Below, one piece after another: positions 8,647-16,627 of a stretch of 64,000 nt of DNA (positions are counted from its first letter, which is position 1; each line of letters begins with the position of its first letter). Origin of the DNA: Halodesulfovibrio sp. (GTDB lineage Bacteria > Desulfobacterota > Desulfovibrionia > Desulfovibrionales > Desulfovibrionaceae); assembly GCF_025210605.1 (NCBI RefSeq), contig NZ_JAOARI010000027.1, positions 87,870 to 151,869 of the forward strand. The letters run 5' to 3'. Below the pieces are notes generated by a model. That model saw nothing but the letters and a program-made list of their open reading frames with translations. It had not been told where the DNA came from and searched no databases. The translations under genes and the position numbers were made by a program.

Positions 8647-9729
8647 TTACACCTCTTCTTTCTTTTTGAACAACTCAAGCGGGTTCATTGCTACAGTGAA
8701 GATACCCACGATCATAAGAACAGCAGCTGCCCATGCGATTGGAGGCATGGACCAACCGTCGATACCGAAGATGATACCGAGGATAATCCAACAACCGAAT
8801 GGTCCCCAGAAAGAGAATGTGCCGTTACAAGACATACCGAGTGCTGCACCGCACATACCGTTGCCCTGGTACCAGAACATAAAGGTGAGGTAAGCACAAA
8901 GACCACTAACTGCGAACCAGATGATAGAGTCGCTGCAGAAGAGTGCTTCAGTTACGAGGTGAAGGGAATCGAAGCTACCAGACATTACCGCCATTACTGG
9001 GATAAAGATGAAAAGTGTAGAAAGAGCAGAGGTAGTCTGACGAATTGTGATAGCAATTTCAGAGTCGATCATGGATGTGCCGTAACCACAAACACAACCT
9101 TCAAAGCCCCAACCGAGAGCCGCGATAAATGCGATACAAATACCGAGGAACTGACCATCAGGAGCTTCGCCACCAAGGCTTGTGCTTGCAATCATGAAGC
9201 TAGCGAGGAAACAAATTGCGATACCGAGCATCATGCGAGCGTTCAGTTCCTGTTTGAACAGAACTCGACCAAGAATAGCGCCGATAGCAGGACAAAGAGC
9301 AGCAATAGGTACAACAATAGAACCAGCAAGCTGGAGACCTACAACATACGCAGTAGTAGCGATAGGACCACCGATAAGAGCAGCGGTAACCATAACTAAA
9401 CCAGGTTTAGTTTTAAGGCAGCGGAAGAAGTCACCAAGACGACCGCGTGTTGCAGCAAGGGAAAGTGCCCACACAGCACTAAAACTGTCGTTCAATGCAG
9501 AACCAACAGCACCAAGGAAATATGTAATTACAAATGCAGTTAATCCTGCGGTGTTTGCACCATACCAGTCAGCCCAAACCCCTTTAGACATACCAAGGGT
9601 AAGAAATGCTGTGTAAAGACCATAAACAACAGCTGAAAGCAGCGCGATGCAAATACCTTTTGTACGAAAGCTCGCATCAAGCTTTTTCTTTGCTATAATA
9701 GCTTCTCTGCCTAAAACTACTTGACTCAT
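8647..9729 (-). CDS. EamA/DMT-family transporter associated with the choline locus
   Basis: A 360-aa integral membrane protein with about ten hydrophobic segments in two EamA-like halves (about 25-190 and 205-345). It has a PIATTAYVVGLQLAGSIVVPIAALCPAIGA-type region typical of drug/metabolite transporters (shown here in part: VVPIAALCPAIGA). The frame extends upstream to 9825, but the ATG at 9729 is chosen because it begins the conserved part and follows AAAAGG. It lies just beyond the terminator of the cut operon and shares a transcript with the 88-aa gene. Its position suggests uptake of choline or export of trimethylamine or another product, but substrate prediction within this family is unreliable. 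Confidence 0.88.
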   Translation of the reverse strand: MSQVVLGREAIIAKKKLDASFRTKGICIALLSAVVYGLYTAFLTLGMSKGVWADWYGANTAGLTAFVITYFLGAVGSALNDSFSAVWALSLAATRGRLGDFFRCLKTKPGLVMVTAALIGGPIATTAYVVGLQLAGSIVVPIAALCPAIGAILGRVLFKQELNARMMLGIAICFLASFMIASTSLGGEAPDGQFLGICIAFIAALGWGFEGCVCGYGTSMIDSEIAITIRQTTSALSTLFIFIPVMAVMSGSFDSLHLVTEALFCSDSIIWFAVSGLCAYLTFMFWYQGNGMCGAALGMSCNGTFSFWGPFGCWIILGIIFGIDGWSMPPIAWAAAVLMIVGIFTVAMNPLELFKKKEEV

Positions 9730-10071
9730 AAATAAGAACCTTTTCTCAGTTAAGTTTCTTAATTTAGTTGCCCCCCAAAGGCAACACACATCATGACCAC
9801 GACCACATCGCGAGCATTCCCGCACACTCCGTCAGTATGCGGAATCGTCGTAGCAGGTGAGCAGCGTGTAAATCATACAAGGCCCTCTCTCAGATTTACA
9901 GAATGTTCAAACTCGTTATGGCAGCCTAACTTCAAAATTTTGAGGTTTGTGCGCTTATTCTGCCGTTAGCAAACGTACGTTGAACAATTCAAACACCAAA
10001 CGCTACGAGCATGTGGTTAAACAAAACGTGCAAACCAGTTTTGTTTGCACGTTTTGTTATTTACTTATTAA
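9730..10071. promoter_or_regulatory. Leader and promoter region of the transporter unit
   Basis: This 342-bp space lies between the cut operon terminator (10021-10058) and the transporter gene. A GTTGCC / GGCAAC inverted repeat with a 7-nt loop at 9767-9785 sits 38 bp before the transporter start and would form a leader hairpin. A CCTCAAAATTTTGAAG near-palindrome lies near 9930-9945. No confident promoter hexamers were found. Confidence 0.4.
10021..10058 (-). terminator. Intrinsic terminator ending the choline microcompartment operon
   Basis: A perfect 15-bp inverted repeat (ACAAAACGTGCAAAC / GTTTGCACGTTTTGT) with a 7-nt loop lies 13 bp after the last BMC-H gene. The U-tract is part of the stem, as the arm ends in GTTTTGT. 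Confidence 0.8.
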
Positions 10072-10359
10072 TTAAGCTTCCTTGTTTTCAGGAAGGATGC
10101 ACTCAACGTCTGCATGCGGACGAGGGATAACGTGTACGGAAATAACTTCACCAACACGCTGTGCAGCAGCAGCACCAGCATCAGTTGCAGCTTTAACAGC
10201 ACCAACGTCGCCGCGAACCATTACAGTTACGAGACCGCTACCGATGTGCTCTTTACCAAGAAGAGTAACGTTAGCAGCTTTAACCATTGCGTCACTTGCT
10301 TCGATAGCGCCAACGAGGCCTTTAGTTTCGATCATTCCTAATGCATCATGCTTAGACAT
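10072..10359 (-). CDS. BMC-H shell protein (PduA/EutM/CutA type), last gene of operon
   Basis: A 95-aa single-domain hexameric shell protein. It carries the standard BMC signature: [20 protein letters not shown], a pore loop KEHIGSG at about residues 36-42 and [14 protein letters not shown]. It would tile shell facets and form a small-molecule pore. It is very similar to the first gene of the operon (25049-25336); the two differ at about 20 of 95 positions, mostly conservatively. A GGAG ribosome-binding site precedes the ATG. It is 20 bp downstream of pduL and followed by the operon terminator. Confidence 0.97.
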   Translation of the reverse strand: MSKHDALGMIETKGLVGAIEASDAMVKAANVTLLGKEHIGSGLVTVMVRGDVGAVKAATDAGAAAAQRVGEVISVHVIPRPHADVECILPENKEA

Positions 10360-10379
10360 CTTATTCTCCTATTCCAATA

Positions 10380-11027
10380 TTAATTTGCTATTTCAACGAC
10401 GGACGCTGATGTAAGACTCATTGCGTTTGCTTCTTCCATGTCTACGTGAAGTTCCAGTGCGGAATCATCGGTGACACGGATTGCTACGTTGCGAAAAACA
10501 CCGCCACGAACCCCGTCGAGTTCAATGCCGACCATCTGCCCATCTTTTACGCCATGTACCAATGCATCGCTTGTGTGCATGTGGATATGACGCTGAGCAA
10601 CAATCAGCCCCTCTTTTAACTGAACAGATCCTTTCGGACCGATAAGTGTAGCACCCGGAGTTCCATCCAGATCTCCAGATAATCTTGCAGGAGCTTTAAC
10701 ACCAAGTTTAAAGCAGTCACCAGCAAGAATTTCAACCTGTGTTTTGCTACGCACAGGTCCAAGCACACGAACTTTTTCAATTGCCCCTTTAGGACCGCAG
10801 ATAGTTACAGTTTCTTTGCAACCAAACTGTCCTGGCTGGGAGAGTTCTTTAAGTACAGTCAGCTGGTATCCTTCGCCAAACAATGCATTCACATCTTCCT
10901 GTGAAAGGTGCAGGTGGCGGTTAGAAATACCTACAGAAATACCATTTTTTTGTGCCTGGGGCTTTTCAACTGTTTTTTCAACAGCTTCAAGCAACAATTT
11001 CAACACTGCATCGTAACTACTACTCAT
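10380..11027 (-). CDS. pduL: Phosphate propanoyl/acetyltransferase PduL
   Basis: A 215-aa PduL-type phosphotransacylase, which converts acetyl-CoA and phosphate to acetyl phosphate and recycles CoA inside microcompartments. Two metal-binding histidine motifs of the family are present: SNRHLHLS near residue 35 and AQRHIHM near residue 145, together with GPVRSKTQVEI. The first 25 residues form an amphipathic helix (YDAVLKLLLEAVEKTV) that fits an encapsulation peptide. Its ATG directly abuts the stop codon of the aldehyde dehydrogenase gene (TAG-ATG), implying translational coupling. In this pathway it acts after that dehydrogenase. Confidence 0.95.
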   Translation of the reverse strand: MSSSYDAVLKLLLEAVEKTVEKPQAQKNGISVGISNRHLHLSQEDVNALFGEGYQLTVLKELSQPGQFGCKETVTICGPKGAIEKVRVLGPVRSKTQVEILAGDCFKLGVKAPARLSGDLDGTPGATLIGPKGSVQLKEGLIVAQRHIHMHTSDALVHGVKDGQMVGIELDGVRGGVFRNVAIRVTDDSALELHVDMEEANAMSLTSASVVEIAN

Positions 11028-12554
11028 CTACGCACCCTTCTGAAGAGCAGAAACCAGCGATGTAACTAAATCTACAAGGTGATCGTGTTCAATTGTGCTG
11101 CCTGTGTCAGAGCAACCGCCTGCGGAAGGAGTGCTGCATGCAACCTGTGGTTTACCAGTGTACTGAGCCAGTTCCGGGTAATTGAAGGTCAAATCATTTT
11201 CTGCAATTGTGCTGCAATCCTGCAACCCGTAAGCAATGCTCTTTTTGTTGATAAGGTGCATTGGAGTTACGTTTTCAGAAGTAGAGCTACCGCCCCATGT
11301 ACCGCAACCGAGAGTAAATGCAGGTGCAAGACCGGTGCTGATACCAGTACCGCCCTGAGTACCACCTGTGTTTACAAGGATACGGGAAGATGGCTTGATG
11401 CTGAATTCTTTAACAACATTTTCATCTTCAGTGTGCAGGCTCATGGTGTGACCAATGCCGTTCTGAAGAAGCTTGATGCTAAGCTTACATGCTTCGTGCC
11501 AGTCTTTTACTGTGTAGAATGCAAGAACAGTGGTGAGCTTTTCGAAAGACAATGGGTATTCAAGACCAACGCCCTGCTGTTCGCCGATGAGTACGCGAGT
11601 GCCTTCTGGAATAGAGATACCAGCAGCAGAAGCGATCACCTGTGGTGCGCGACCAACAAATTTAGCATTCATTACGTGACCGTTCTTGAACAGAAGTGCG
11701 CAAACTTTCTTTGTCTCATCAGCAGACATGAAGTATGCACCCTGTTTTTTGAACTCAGCAATAACAGCTTCTCTGTTGCATTCTTCAACAATGATAGACT
11801 GTTCTGAAGCGCAGATTGTACCGTAATCGAAGGTTTTACTTGCAAGGATGTTGGTAACAGCCTTTTCGATTTTAGCAGTACGCTCGATGTATGCAGGGGA
11901 GTTACCGGCACCAACACCCAGAGCAGGTTTACCTGCGCTGTATGCGGCTTTAACCATGCCAGGACCACCTGTAGCAATAATCATTTTTACTTCAGAGGAG
12001 TGCATCAATTCGTTTGTTGCAGGCATAGAAGGCTTGGACACACAAGAGATAATTCCCTGTGGAGCGCCTGCGCTAACTGCTGCGTCGCACATGAGACGAA
12101 CTGCTTCCATTGTACACTTGCATGCAGCTGGGTGCGGTGCAAAAACAATAGCGTTGCGAGATTTAATAGCAATCATCGCTTTGTAAATAGCAGTAGAGGT
12201 AGGGTTAGTTGAAGGTGTGATACCCATAACCAAACCTACAGGCTCAGCAATTTCGATAACCTTGCGGCTTCTATCTTCATTGATTACGCCAACAGTTTTG
12301 AGTGACTTGATAGAATCATACAGCACCTGCGATGCCATGTGGTTTTTGTATGTTTTATCAGGCACGTTACCGAAGCCGGTTTCTTCAACTGCCATGCGTG
12401 CAAGTCTTACTGCATTTTCTTTTGCAACCTGTACCATGGAGCAAAGAATAGCATTAATAGACTCTTCTGTGTAACTTGCAATTTTCTCAGCAGCGATGTT
12501 GCCCTGCTGGGCAAGATCTCGTGCTTCCTGAACGGACTGTAAATCGTAGTCCAT
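11028..12554 (-). CDS. CoA-acylating acetaldehyde dehydrogenase (EutE/CutF type)
   Basis: A 508-aa enzyme that would oxidise acetaldehyde from CutC to acetyl-CoA with NAD+. The fold is ALDH-like with catalytic Cys248 in FDYGTICASEQS, a GVGAGNSPAY nucleotide-site loop and TGGTQGGTG near the C-terminal third. The last 18 residues (HDHLVDLVTSLVSALQKG) form an amphipathic helix after a Pro/Ser/Gly linker, a typical encapsulation peptide, so it should be cargo of the shell. GAGGAG precedes the ATG. It overlaps functionally with the second dehydrogenase homologue at 22709, but only this copy keeps the catalytic cysteine. Confidence 0.95.
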   Translation of the reverse strand: MDYDLQSVQEARDLAQQGNIAAEKIASYTEESINAILCSMVQVAKENAVRLARMAVEETGFGNVPDKTYKNHMASQVLYDSIKSLKTVGVINEDRSRKVIEIAEPVGLVMGITPSTNPTSTAIYKAMIAIKSRNAIVFAPHPAACKCTMEAVRLMCDAAVSAGAPQGIISCVSKPSMPATNELMHSSEVKMIIATGGPGMVKAAYSAGKPALGVGAGNSPAYIERTAKIEKAVTNILASKTFDYGTICASEQSIIVEECNREAVIAEFKKQGAYFMSADETKKVCALLFKNGHVMNAKFVGRAPQVIASAAGISIPEGTRVLIGEQQGVGLEYPLSFEKLTTVLAFYTVKDWHEACKLSIKLLQNGIGHTMSLHTEDENVVKEFSIKPSSRILVNTGGTQGGTGISTGLAPAFTLGCGTWGGSSTSENVTPMHLINKKSIAYGLQDCSTIAENDLTFNYPELAQYTGKPQVACSTPSAGGCSDTGSTIEHDHLVDLVTSLVSALQKGA

Positions 12555-12577
12555 AATTATGCTCCTCTAGCATCTCA

Positions 12578-13453
12578 TCATTTATTCAACGAAGCGTAGT
12601 AACGCTTAAATACTTCCACCAGTGTGCGCTTTTTCACTTTGGAAAGTTTCTTCGATTCAATAGGAAGGTCAGCATATTCACGAGCCAGAACCTTAAGCTT
12701 TGCCAAGGTCAGTTTCGTTAATGCGCCAATTACTCCCTCTGCACCCTGTTCTTCCCACAATGCATCCACATTACTTTTGCTCATGGTTGCATTTTTGGTT
12801 TTAACCGGTACGACTTTCTTTTCGGGTTCAGAGACAAGCGGCATCTGCTCAACAGGAGCTACAACAGGTTCTGATACAGTGGGTTCAAGTTCCTGTTTTT
12901 CAGAAACTTTTGAAGAATTGGTAGGTTCTTCTTTTGTCTCAGGCTCTGTTATTTCCTGTGTTGCTTCTACAGTTGAATCTACTTCTGCTTCTTCCTGCTC
13001 CACCACATCAGCAGTGTCGCTTTCAGATTTATCAGCATCGGATTCAACAATTTCACTTTCCTCTGTTTTTTCCCTGCTTACAGTCTCTGCAATAGGTTGC
13101 TGAACTACTTCCGATTCCGGAACATCAGAACCAATGGGGTCAACAGGCGGTTCAGGCTCTTCATTACCGCCGGTAGGCGGTGGAGTGAACAGATTGTCGA
13201 TTACTTCCACATCCGGTCTCGGAATCACATGGCTGGAACGCAGAGCACTGCTATCCAACCGTTCTAATGCAGCTTTTGCTGCATCAACAGCAGTTTGTAC
13301 TGCAGAAACATCACCGGCAACAGTGACAGTGACAAGCCCTCCGCCTACATACGTTCTATCTAAAAGATGAACTTCAGCAGACTTGAGCATTACATCTGCA
13401 CATTCAATGGCAGGAAGAAGTCCTTTTGTTTCTATTAACCCAAGAGACTTCAT
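12578..13453 (-). CDS. BMC-H shell protein with long acidic linker and C-terminal helical domain
   Basis: A 291-aa fusion. Residues 1-90 are a BMC-H domain (SLGLIETKGLLPAIECADVM, GDVSAVQTAVDAAKAA) with a changed pore loop (RTYVGGG). About 115 residues of Pro/Glu/Ser/Thr/Val-rich acidic linker follow. The C-terminal 65 residues form a basic helical domain (EGVIGALTKLTLAKLKVLAR, SKVKKRTLVEVFKRYY) that resembles Rho-N/SAP-like helix-extension-helix folds. Extended BMC-H proteins such as PduK exist, but with other tails. The domain could bind nucleic acid, cargo or the positioning machinery. It lies between the EutQ-like gene and the aldehyde dehydrogenase gene. AAAGGA precedes the ATG. Confidence 0.9.
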   Translation of the reverse strand: MKSLGLIETKGLLPAIECADVMLKSAEVHLLDRTYVGGGLVTVTVAGDVSAVQTAVDAAKAALERLDSSALRSSHVIPRPDVEVIDNLFTPPPTGGNEEPEPPVDPIGSDVPESEVVQQPIAETVSREKTEESEIVESDADKSESDTADVVEQEEAEVDSTVEATQEITEPETKEEPTNSSKVSEKQELEPTVSEPVVAPVEQMPLVSEPEKKVVPVKTKNATMSKSNVDALWEEQGAEGVIGALTKLTLAKLKVLAREYADLPIESKKLSKVKKRTLVEVFKRYYASLNK

Positions 13454-13456
13454 TGA

Positions 13457-14098
13457 TTATCCTTTTGACTGCGGAAATCTGGAGTAGAACAAACGAGCGT
13501 AGTTTGTAGCTTCCCAGATAACTTTAGCTCCTGCAGGAACGCAGAATACATCACCAGCTTCTGCTGATACAGTCTGTCCGTTGATGGTAATGTTCAATGC
13601 ACCTTCAAGCAGGTGGAAATTGGCTTCACAAGCAAAATCCTGTTCAAAACGGGACTGATCAATTTCGAAAAAACCGGAATGGATCTGACCATCGTTTTTG
13701 CCAATTACTTCCTGAGAACATGCAGTTGCACCGGGGGTACCGGTTTCAAACGGTTCCATCTTTACGGAGTTTCCCCGAACGATTTTTCCGCCACCGACAG
13801 CCTGAGAAACATATCCCTTGCTCACGATGTCTTTTAAAAATTCGTCCAGCATTCCGCGTTCATATAGTGCTTTTAATGCCGCGTAGATAAGATCGCTGCT
13901 GATAGCTCCATCGCATGATGGTGCAGCAGGTGCTGCACACGGTGCTTGCGGTGGTGCACCTTCAACAATTTCTATCTCAGCAAGTTTTGCAGCATCTTTC
14001 GCAGAGGGGGTCAAAATAGTATTCGCATCGATATACAGTGTTGATTTACCTTGTTCGATGAGGGTCTCAACGTCCTTTGCACAAATAACTTTTTTCAT
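13457..14098 (-). CDS. eutQ: EutQ-like cupin protein
   Basis: A 213-aa protein with an N-terminal segment (KKVICAKDVETLIEQGKSTLYI, residues 1-45), an Ala/Pro/Cys linker and a C-terminal EutQ-type cupin (about 110-210) with SGFFEIDQSRFEQDF, CEANFHLLEGALNITI and AGDVFCVPAGAKVIWE. Salmonella EutQ has been reported to have acetate kinase activity. If that holds here, it would turn acetyl phosphate from PduL into acetate and ATP. A strong AGGAGG-type ribosome-binding site precedes the ATG. It is 3 bp upstream of the extended BMC-H gene. Confidence 0.92.
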   Translation of the reverse strand: MKKVICAKDVETLIEQGKSTLYIDANTILTPSAKDAAKLAEIEIVEGAPPQAPCAAPAAPSCDGAISSDLIYAALKALYERGMLDEFLKDIVSKGYVSQAVGGGKIVRGNSVKMEPFETGTPGATACSQEVIGKNDGQIHSGFFEIDQSRFEQDFACEANFHLLEGALNITINGQTVSAEAGDVFCVPAGAKVIWEATNYARLFYSRFPQSKG

Positions 14099-14157
14099 TT
14101 CTTCACACCTCCTTCTCTGTTTCTGCGCTTATAACAACCTAGATCACTAACGTTCGC

Positions 14158-14706
14158 TTAAAGCAGTGCAGGTATCAGCTTTGTAGAAGGCGAAGGAATG
14201 ACCTCTGCATTAACCAGTAATCCTTTAGACTTCATAACTTTCTTTGCCTGATCGACACCTGCGCTTACCGCAGCAACGTCGCCTGTAAAGGTAAAGAATG
14301 CTTTGCCGCCCAAGCCATTTCCGAGGCGCAGCTCAATAGCCTCTACGTCCACAGATTTGAGTATTGCATCAGCAGCAATAACCATTGTGGAGATAGAGAA
14401 GGACTCTACAATACCAATCGCACCCATGTGCTCAGGCATTGTTGCGCCTGAAATAGCAGGGAAAATATCCTGAGATACGTTTGGAATCATAATAAAATCA
14501 ACCAAGTATTCTTTGGCGTGCTCTTCACCGACCTGTACGGAGTTTTCTACAGAAGCTACGTCACCGGTGATGATGACGAAGTACTTACCCGGACAAGTTG
14601 AAACTGCGGCCACAACTTCGACCTCAGCTACTTTGACCATCTGATCGACGGTGAAAATGCCCTTCGCAATACTTGTAAATTCAACCATTCCGATTGCGTT
14701 ACCCAT
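14158..14706 (-). CDS. BMC-T tandem shell protein, PduT-like with probable Fe-S site
   Basis: A 182-aa protein made of two BMC domains (residues 1-90 and 92-182; the second starts MGAIGIVESFSISTMVIAAD). Such proteins form pseudohexameric trimers. Cys38 in STCPGKY lies at the same residue number and in the same motif as Cys38 of PduT, where three copies hold a [4Fe-4S] cluster at the pore. That suggests electron transfer across the shell, fitting the PduS-like gene immediately upstream. The stop codon of that gene is 1 nt before this ATG (TGAGATG), so translation is coupled. Confidence 0.94.
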   Translation of the reverse strand: MGNAIGMVEFTSIAKGIFTVDQMVKVAEVEVVAAVSTCPGKYFVIITGDVASVENSVQVGEEHAKEYLVDFIMIPNVSQDIFPAISGATMPEHMGAIGIVESFSISTMVIAADAILKSVDVEAIELRLGNGLGGKAFFTFTGDVAAVSAGVDQAKKVMKSKGLLVNAEVIPSPSTKLIPALL

Positions 14707-14707
14707 C

Positions 14708-16036
14708 TCAGCCCCTTCTTATCGCGATATGATCTTTCTCAATTCCCACAACAGTGCCTGCAATGCTTGAGTGAGCCGGAGCGCCCAGCTTGCCATCCGC
14801 GATGGCGGCAACACACTGTCCAGCAAAGACGGTATCGCCTACTGCAACAGTCGGCACAGCAGGTGCACCCACGTGAGAATTAATTGAAATACGAACAGTC
14901 TCCGGTGTGCATTCAACTTCCTGCATTGGAGCAGGCTTGTCATAAGCACTTAGTCCCAGCCGTGCTGTCAGTCGTTTACTTGGTACCTGACGGTACTCAC
15001 GGTTCTGACGGGCTGTAGGTTCTTCGCCGGTTGCTTCGTAACGAATATTCAACTCAGCAAGATCACGCTTAAGCGCATCGTTTGCGAGCTTAGGATGCAA
15101 GCCAGCAGGACAAGAGAACAATTCACAAAGGTTACACATGCAGCAAAGCTGAGCATGTTTCTTCCCTTCGACGCCTTCGAGTCCGTAGTTTTGAATACGC
15201 ATAGATTTATGCGGTTCAACATTATGCCCGATAAGATAACGGGGACATAAATCTGTACACATGCGACACTGGGCACATGCAGAAATATTCACGCGGCGAG
15301 CCTGCTCAACAGTCGTGGTCTTTTTGGTGATAAGAGAATGATCCTTTTTAAGGATGACAAAGCCCTTATGCTTTTTACCGACAAACCCGCTAAGATCAGT
15401 CATCACAGGTCCCATCATCGGACCACCGTCGATAACTGCGTAGTCGTCAAATGAATCAAGACCGCTCTGCTTAAGCACGTCCATAATTGGAGTGCCAACA
15501 GGAACTTTAACAGTCACTCGGTTAGGGATATCCCCTGCAACTGTGATGAATTTTTCAGTTACCGGCAGACCTTTTTCTGCGTTGTAGATGTTTAACGCCG
15601 TCTCGGAGTTAACAACAACACAACCAACATTAAGAGGGATACCAGCTTCAGGCACGGAGCGTCCGGTCACGGTGTACACCAAAATCTGTTCGTCACCTGC
15701 CGGGTACACATCAGGAAGCAATGCTATTTCAACGAACGGTGCAGCGTTAAGCGCTTCAATACGTTCCTGCAAAATTGAAATAACTTTTTTATGCTTATCC
15801 TTGATGCACAAATACGCTTTCTTAGCGCCGACAGCCTTGCCAGCACTTTGGAAACCCAGAATAATTTCATCAGGATATATTTCCATCAACTGCTGATCCA
15901 CACGCAGCAGCGGTTCACACTCTGCACCGTTAAGCAGAATAAACTCTGCGGTAGCAGAAAGTTTTACGTGCGTTGGAAATCCTGCACCGCCAGCGCCAAT
16001 AACGCCGGCTTCTTTAACTTGCTCAATCAGATTCAC
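14708..16036 (-). CDS. PduS/RnfC-like flavo-iron-sulfur oxidoreductase
   Basis: A protein of about 442 aa with an N-terminal GAGGAGFPTHVK glycine-rich nucleotide/FMN site, a RnfC/Complex I 51-kDa-like core (LLNGAECEPLLRVD), two cysteine clusters (CAQCRMCTDLCP and CCMCNLCELFSCP) for [4Fe-4S] centres and a C-terminal barrel-sandwich domain. In propanediol microcompartments PduS reduces cobalamin and interacts with PduT. CutC needs no B12, so here it more likely re-oxidises NADH or feeds electrons across the shell. The GTG at 16036 is chosen because GGAG lies 6 nt upstream; the longer frame to 16075 would overlap the EutN-like gene by 53 bp. Confidence 0.92.
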   Translation of the reverse strand: MNLIEQVKEAGVIGAGGAGFPTHVKLSATAEFILLNGAECEPLLRVDQQLMEIYPDEIILGFQSAGKAVGAKKAYLCIKDKHKKVISILQERIEALNAAPFVEIALLPDVYPAGDEQILVYTVTGRSVPEAGIPLNVGCVVVNSETALNIYNAEKGLPVTEKFITVAGDIPNRVTVKVPVGTPIMDVLKQSGLDSFDDYAVIDGGPMMGPVMTDLSGFVGKKHKGFVILKKDHSLITKKTTTVEQARRVNISACAQCRMCTDLCPRYLIGHNVEPHKSMRIQNYGLEGVEGKKHAQLCCMCNLCELFSCPAGLHPKLANDALKRDLAELNIRYEATGEEPTARQNREYRQVPSKRLTARLGLSAYDKPAPMQEVECTPETVRISINSHVGAPAVPTVAVGDTVFAGQCVAAIADGKLGAPAHSSIAGTVVGIEKDHIAIRRG

Positions 16037-16313
16037 TTGTATCTCCAGATATTGGCAGTTCACAGTCTTCATCAATGATGCCGACGATCACCGCGTCTAC
16101 AGGAACATTTACATCATCAAGCATTCGACTAGCCGGTGTGCCAGTACACACAATAACTCTGTCGCCGATTCCGGCACCGACGGTATCTACAACCGTCATG
16201 CTTTCTCCGGCGCGGCTTCCCCCCAAAAGTTCCACAAGCATAAGCTTGAGTCCTCTCATAGATTCAGCCTTACGGGTCGACCAGACACTACCGACAAGTT
16301 TTGCAACTAACAT
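16023..16313 (-). CDS. eutN: BMC-P pentameric vertex protein (EutN/CcmL family)
   Basis: A 96-aa vertex protein that caps the icosahedral corners of the shell. Family features include the opening MLVAKLVGSVWSTRK, the central MTVVDTVGAGIGDRVIVCTG and the late DAVIVGIID. The ATG overlaps the end of the GrpU-like gene by 7 bp, and its end overlaps the start of the PduS-like gene by 14 bp. It is the only pentamer gene in the locus. The last ten residues are acidic and Ser-rich. Confidence 0.96.
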   Translation of the reverse strand: MLVAKLVGSVWSTRKAESMRGLKLMLVELLGGSRAGESMTVVDTVGAGIGDRVIVCTGTPASRMLDDVNVPVDAVIVGIIDEDCELPISGDTSESD

Positions 16314-16612
16314 GCGTTGTATCCTTCCTTTAGCTTACGTTTAATCTCTGCCATAGCAGACTCAACAGAAGCCGTATCTCCCATAATGGCGAGCAAGATC
16401 ATATTCTGCGGGCAGTTGCCTTTAATATCTTCAACTTCAACGCCAACAGCTTTTTCAGCGATATCAGCGGCAACAACCATATCGATCATTTTGCCCTGAA
16501 GAAGCCCTATCGCATCAACCGTGTCAGGCACGGAAGATTTGCCGGACCCTTTGCGTCGAAGCAAAATATCCAATGCTCCAGAAGAAGGGGATTTGATTAT
16601 GCGAAATTCCAT
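16307..16612 (-). CDS. BMC shell protein, GrpU/PduU-like, with GxCPQ Fe-S motif
   Basis: A protein of about 101 aa with a circularly permuted-type BMC domain: an N-terminal RRKGSGKSSVPDTVDAIGLL part, then MIDMVVAADIAEKAVGVEVE and AIMGDTASVESAMAEI. The loop KGNCPQN matches the G-x-C-P-Q motif described for GrpU, a glycyl-radical microcompartment shell protein that binds an Fe-S cluster at its hexamer axis. The ATG at 16612 follows GGGAGA; an upstream TTG at 16627 is less likely. With the PduT- and PduS-like genes next door, this gives the operon three candidate redox proteins in a row. Confidence 0.85.
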   Translation of the reverse strand: MEFRIIKSPSSGALDILLRRKGSGKSSVPDTVDAIGLLQGKMIDMVVAADIAEKAVGVEVEDIKGNCPQNMILLAIMGDTASVESAMAEIKRKLKEGYNAC

Positions 16613-16627
16613 AATGAAATCTCCCAA

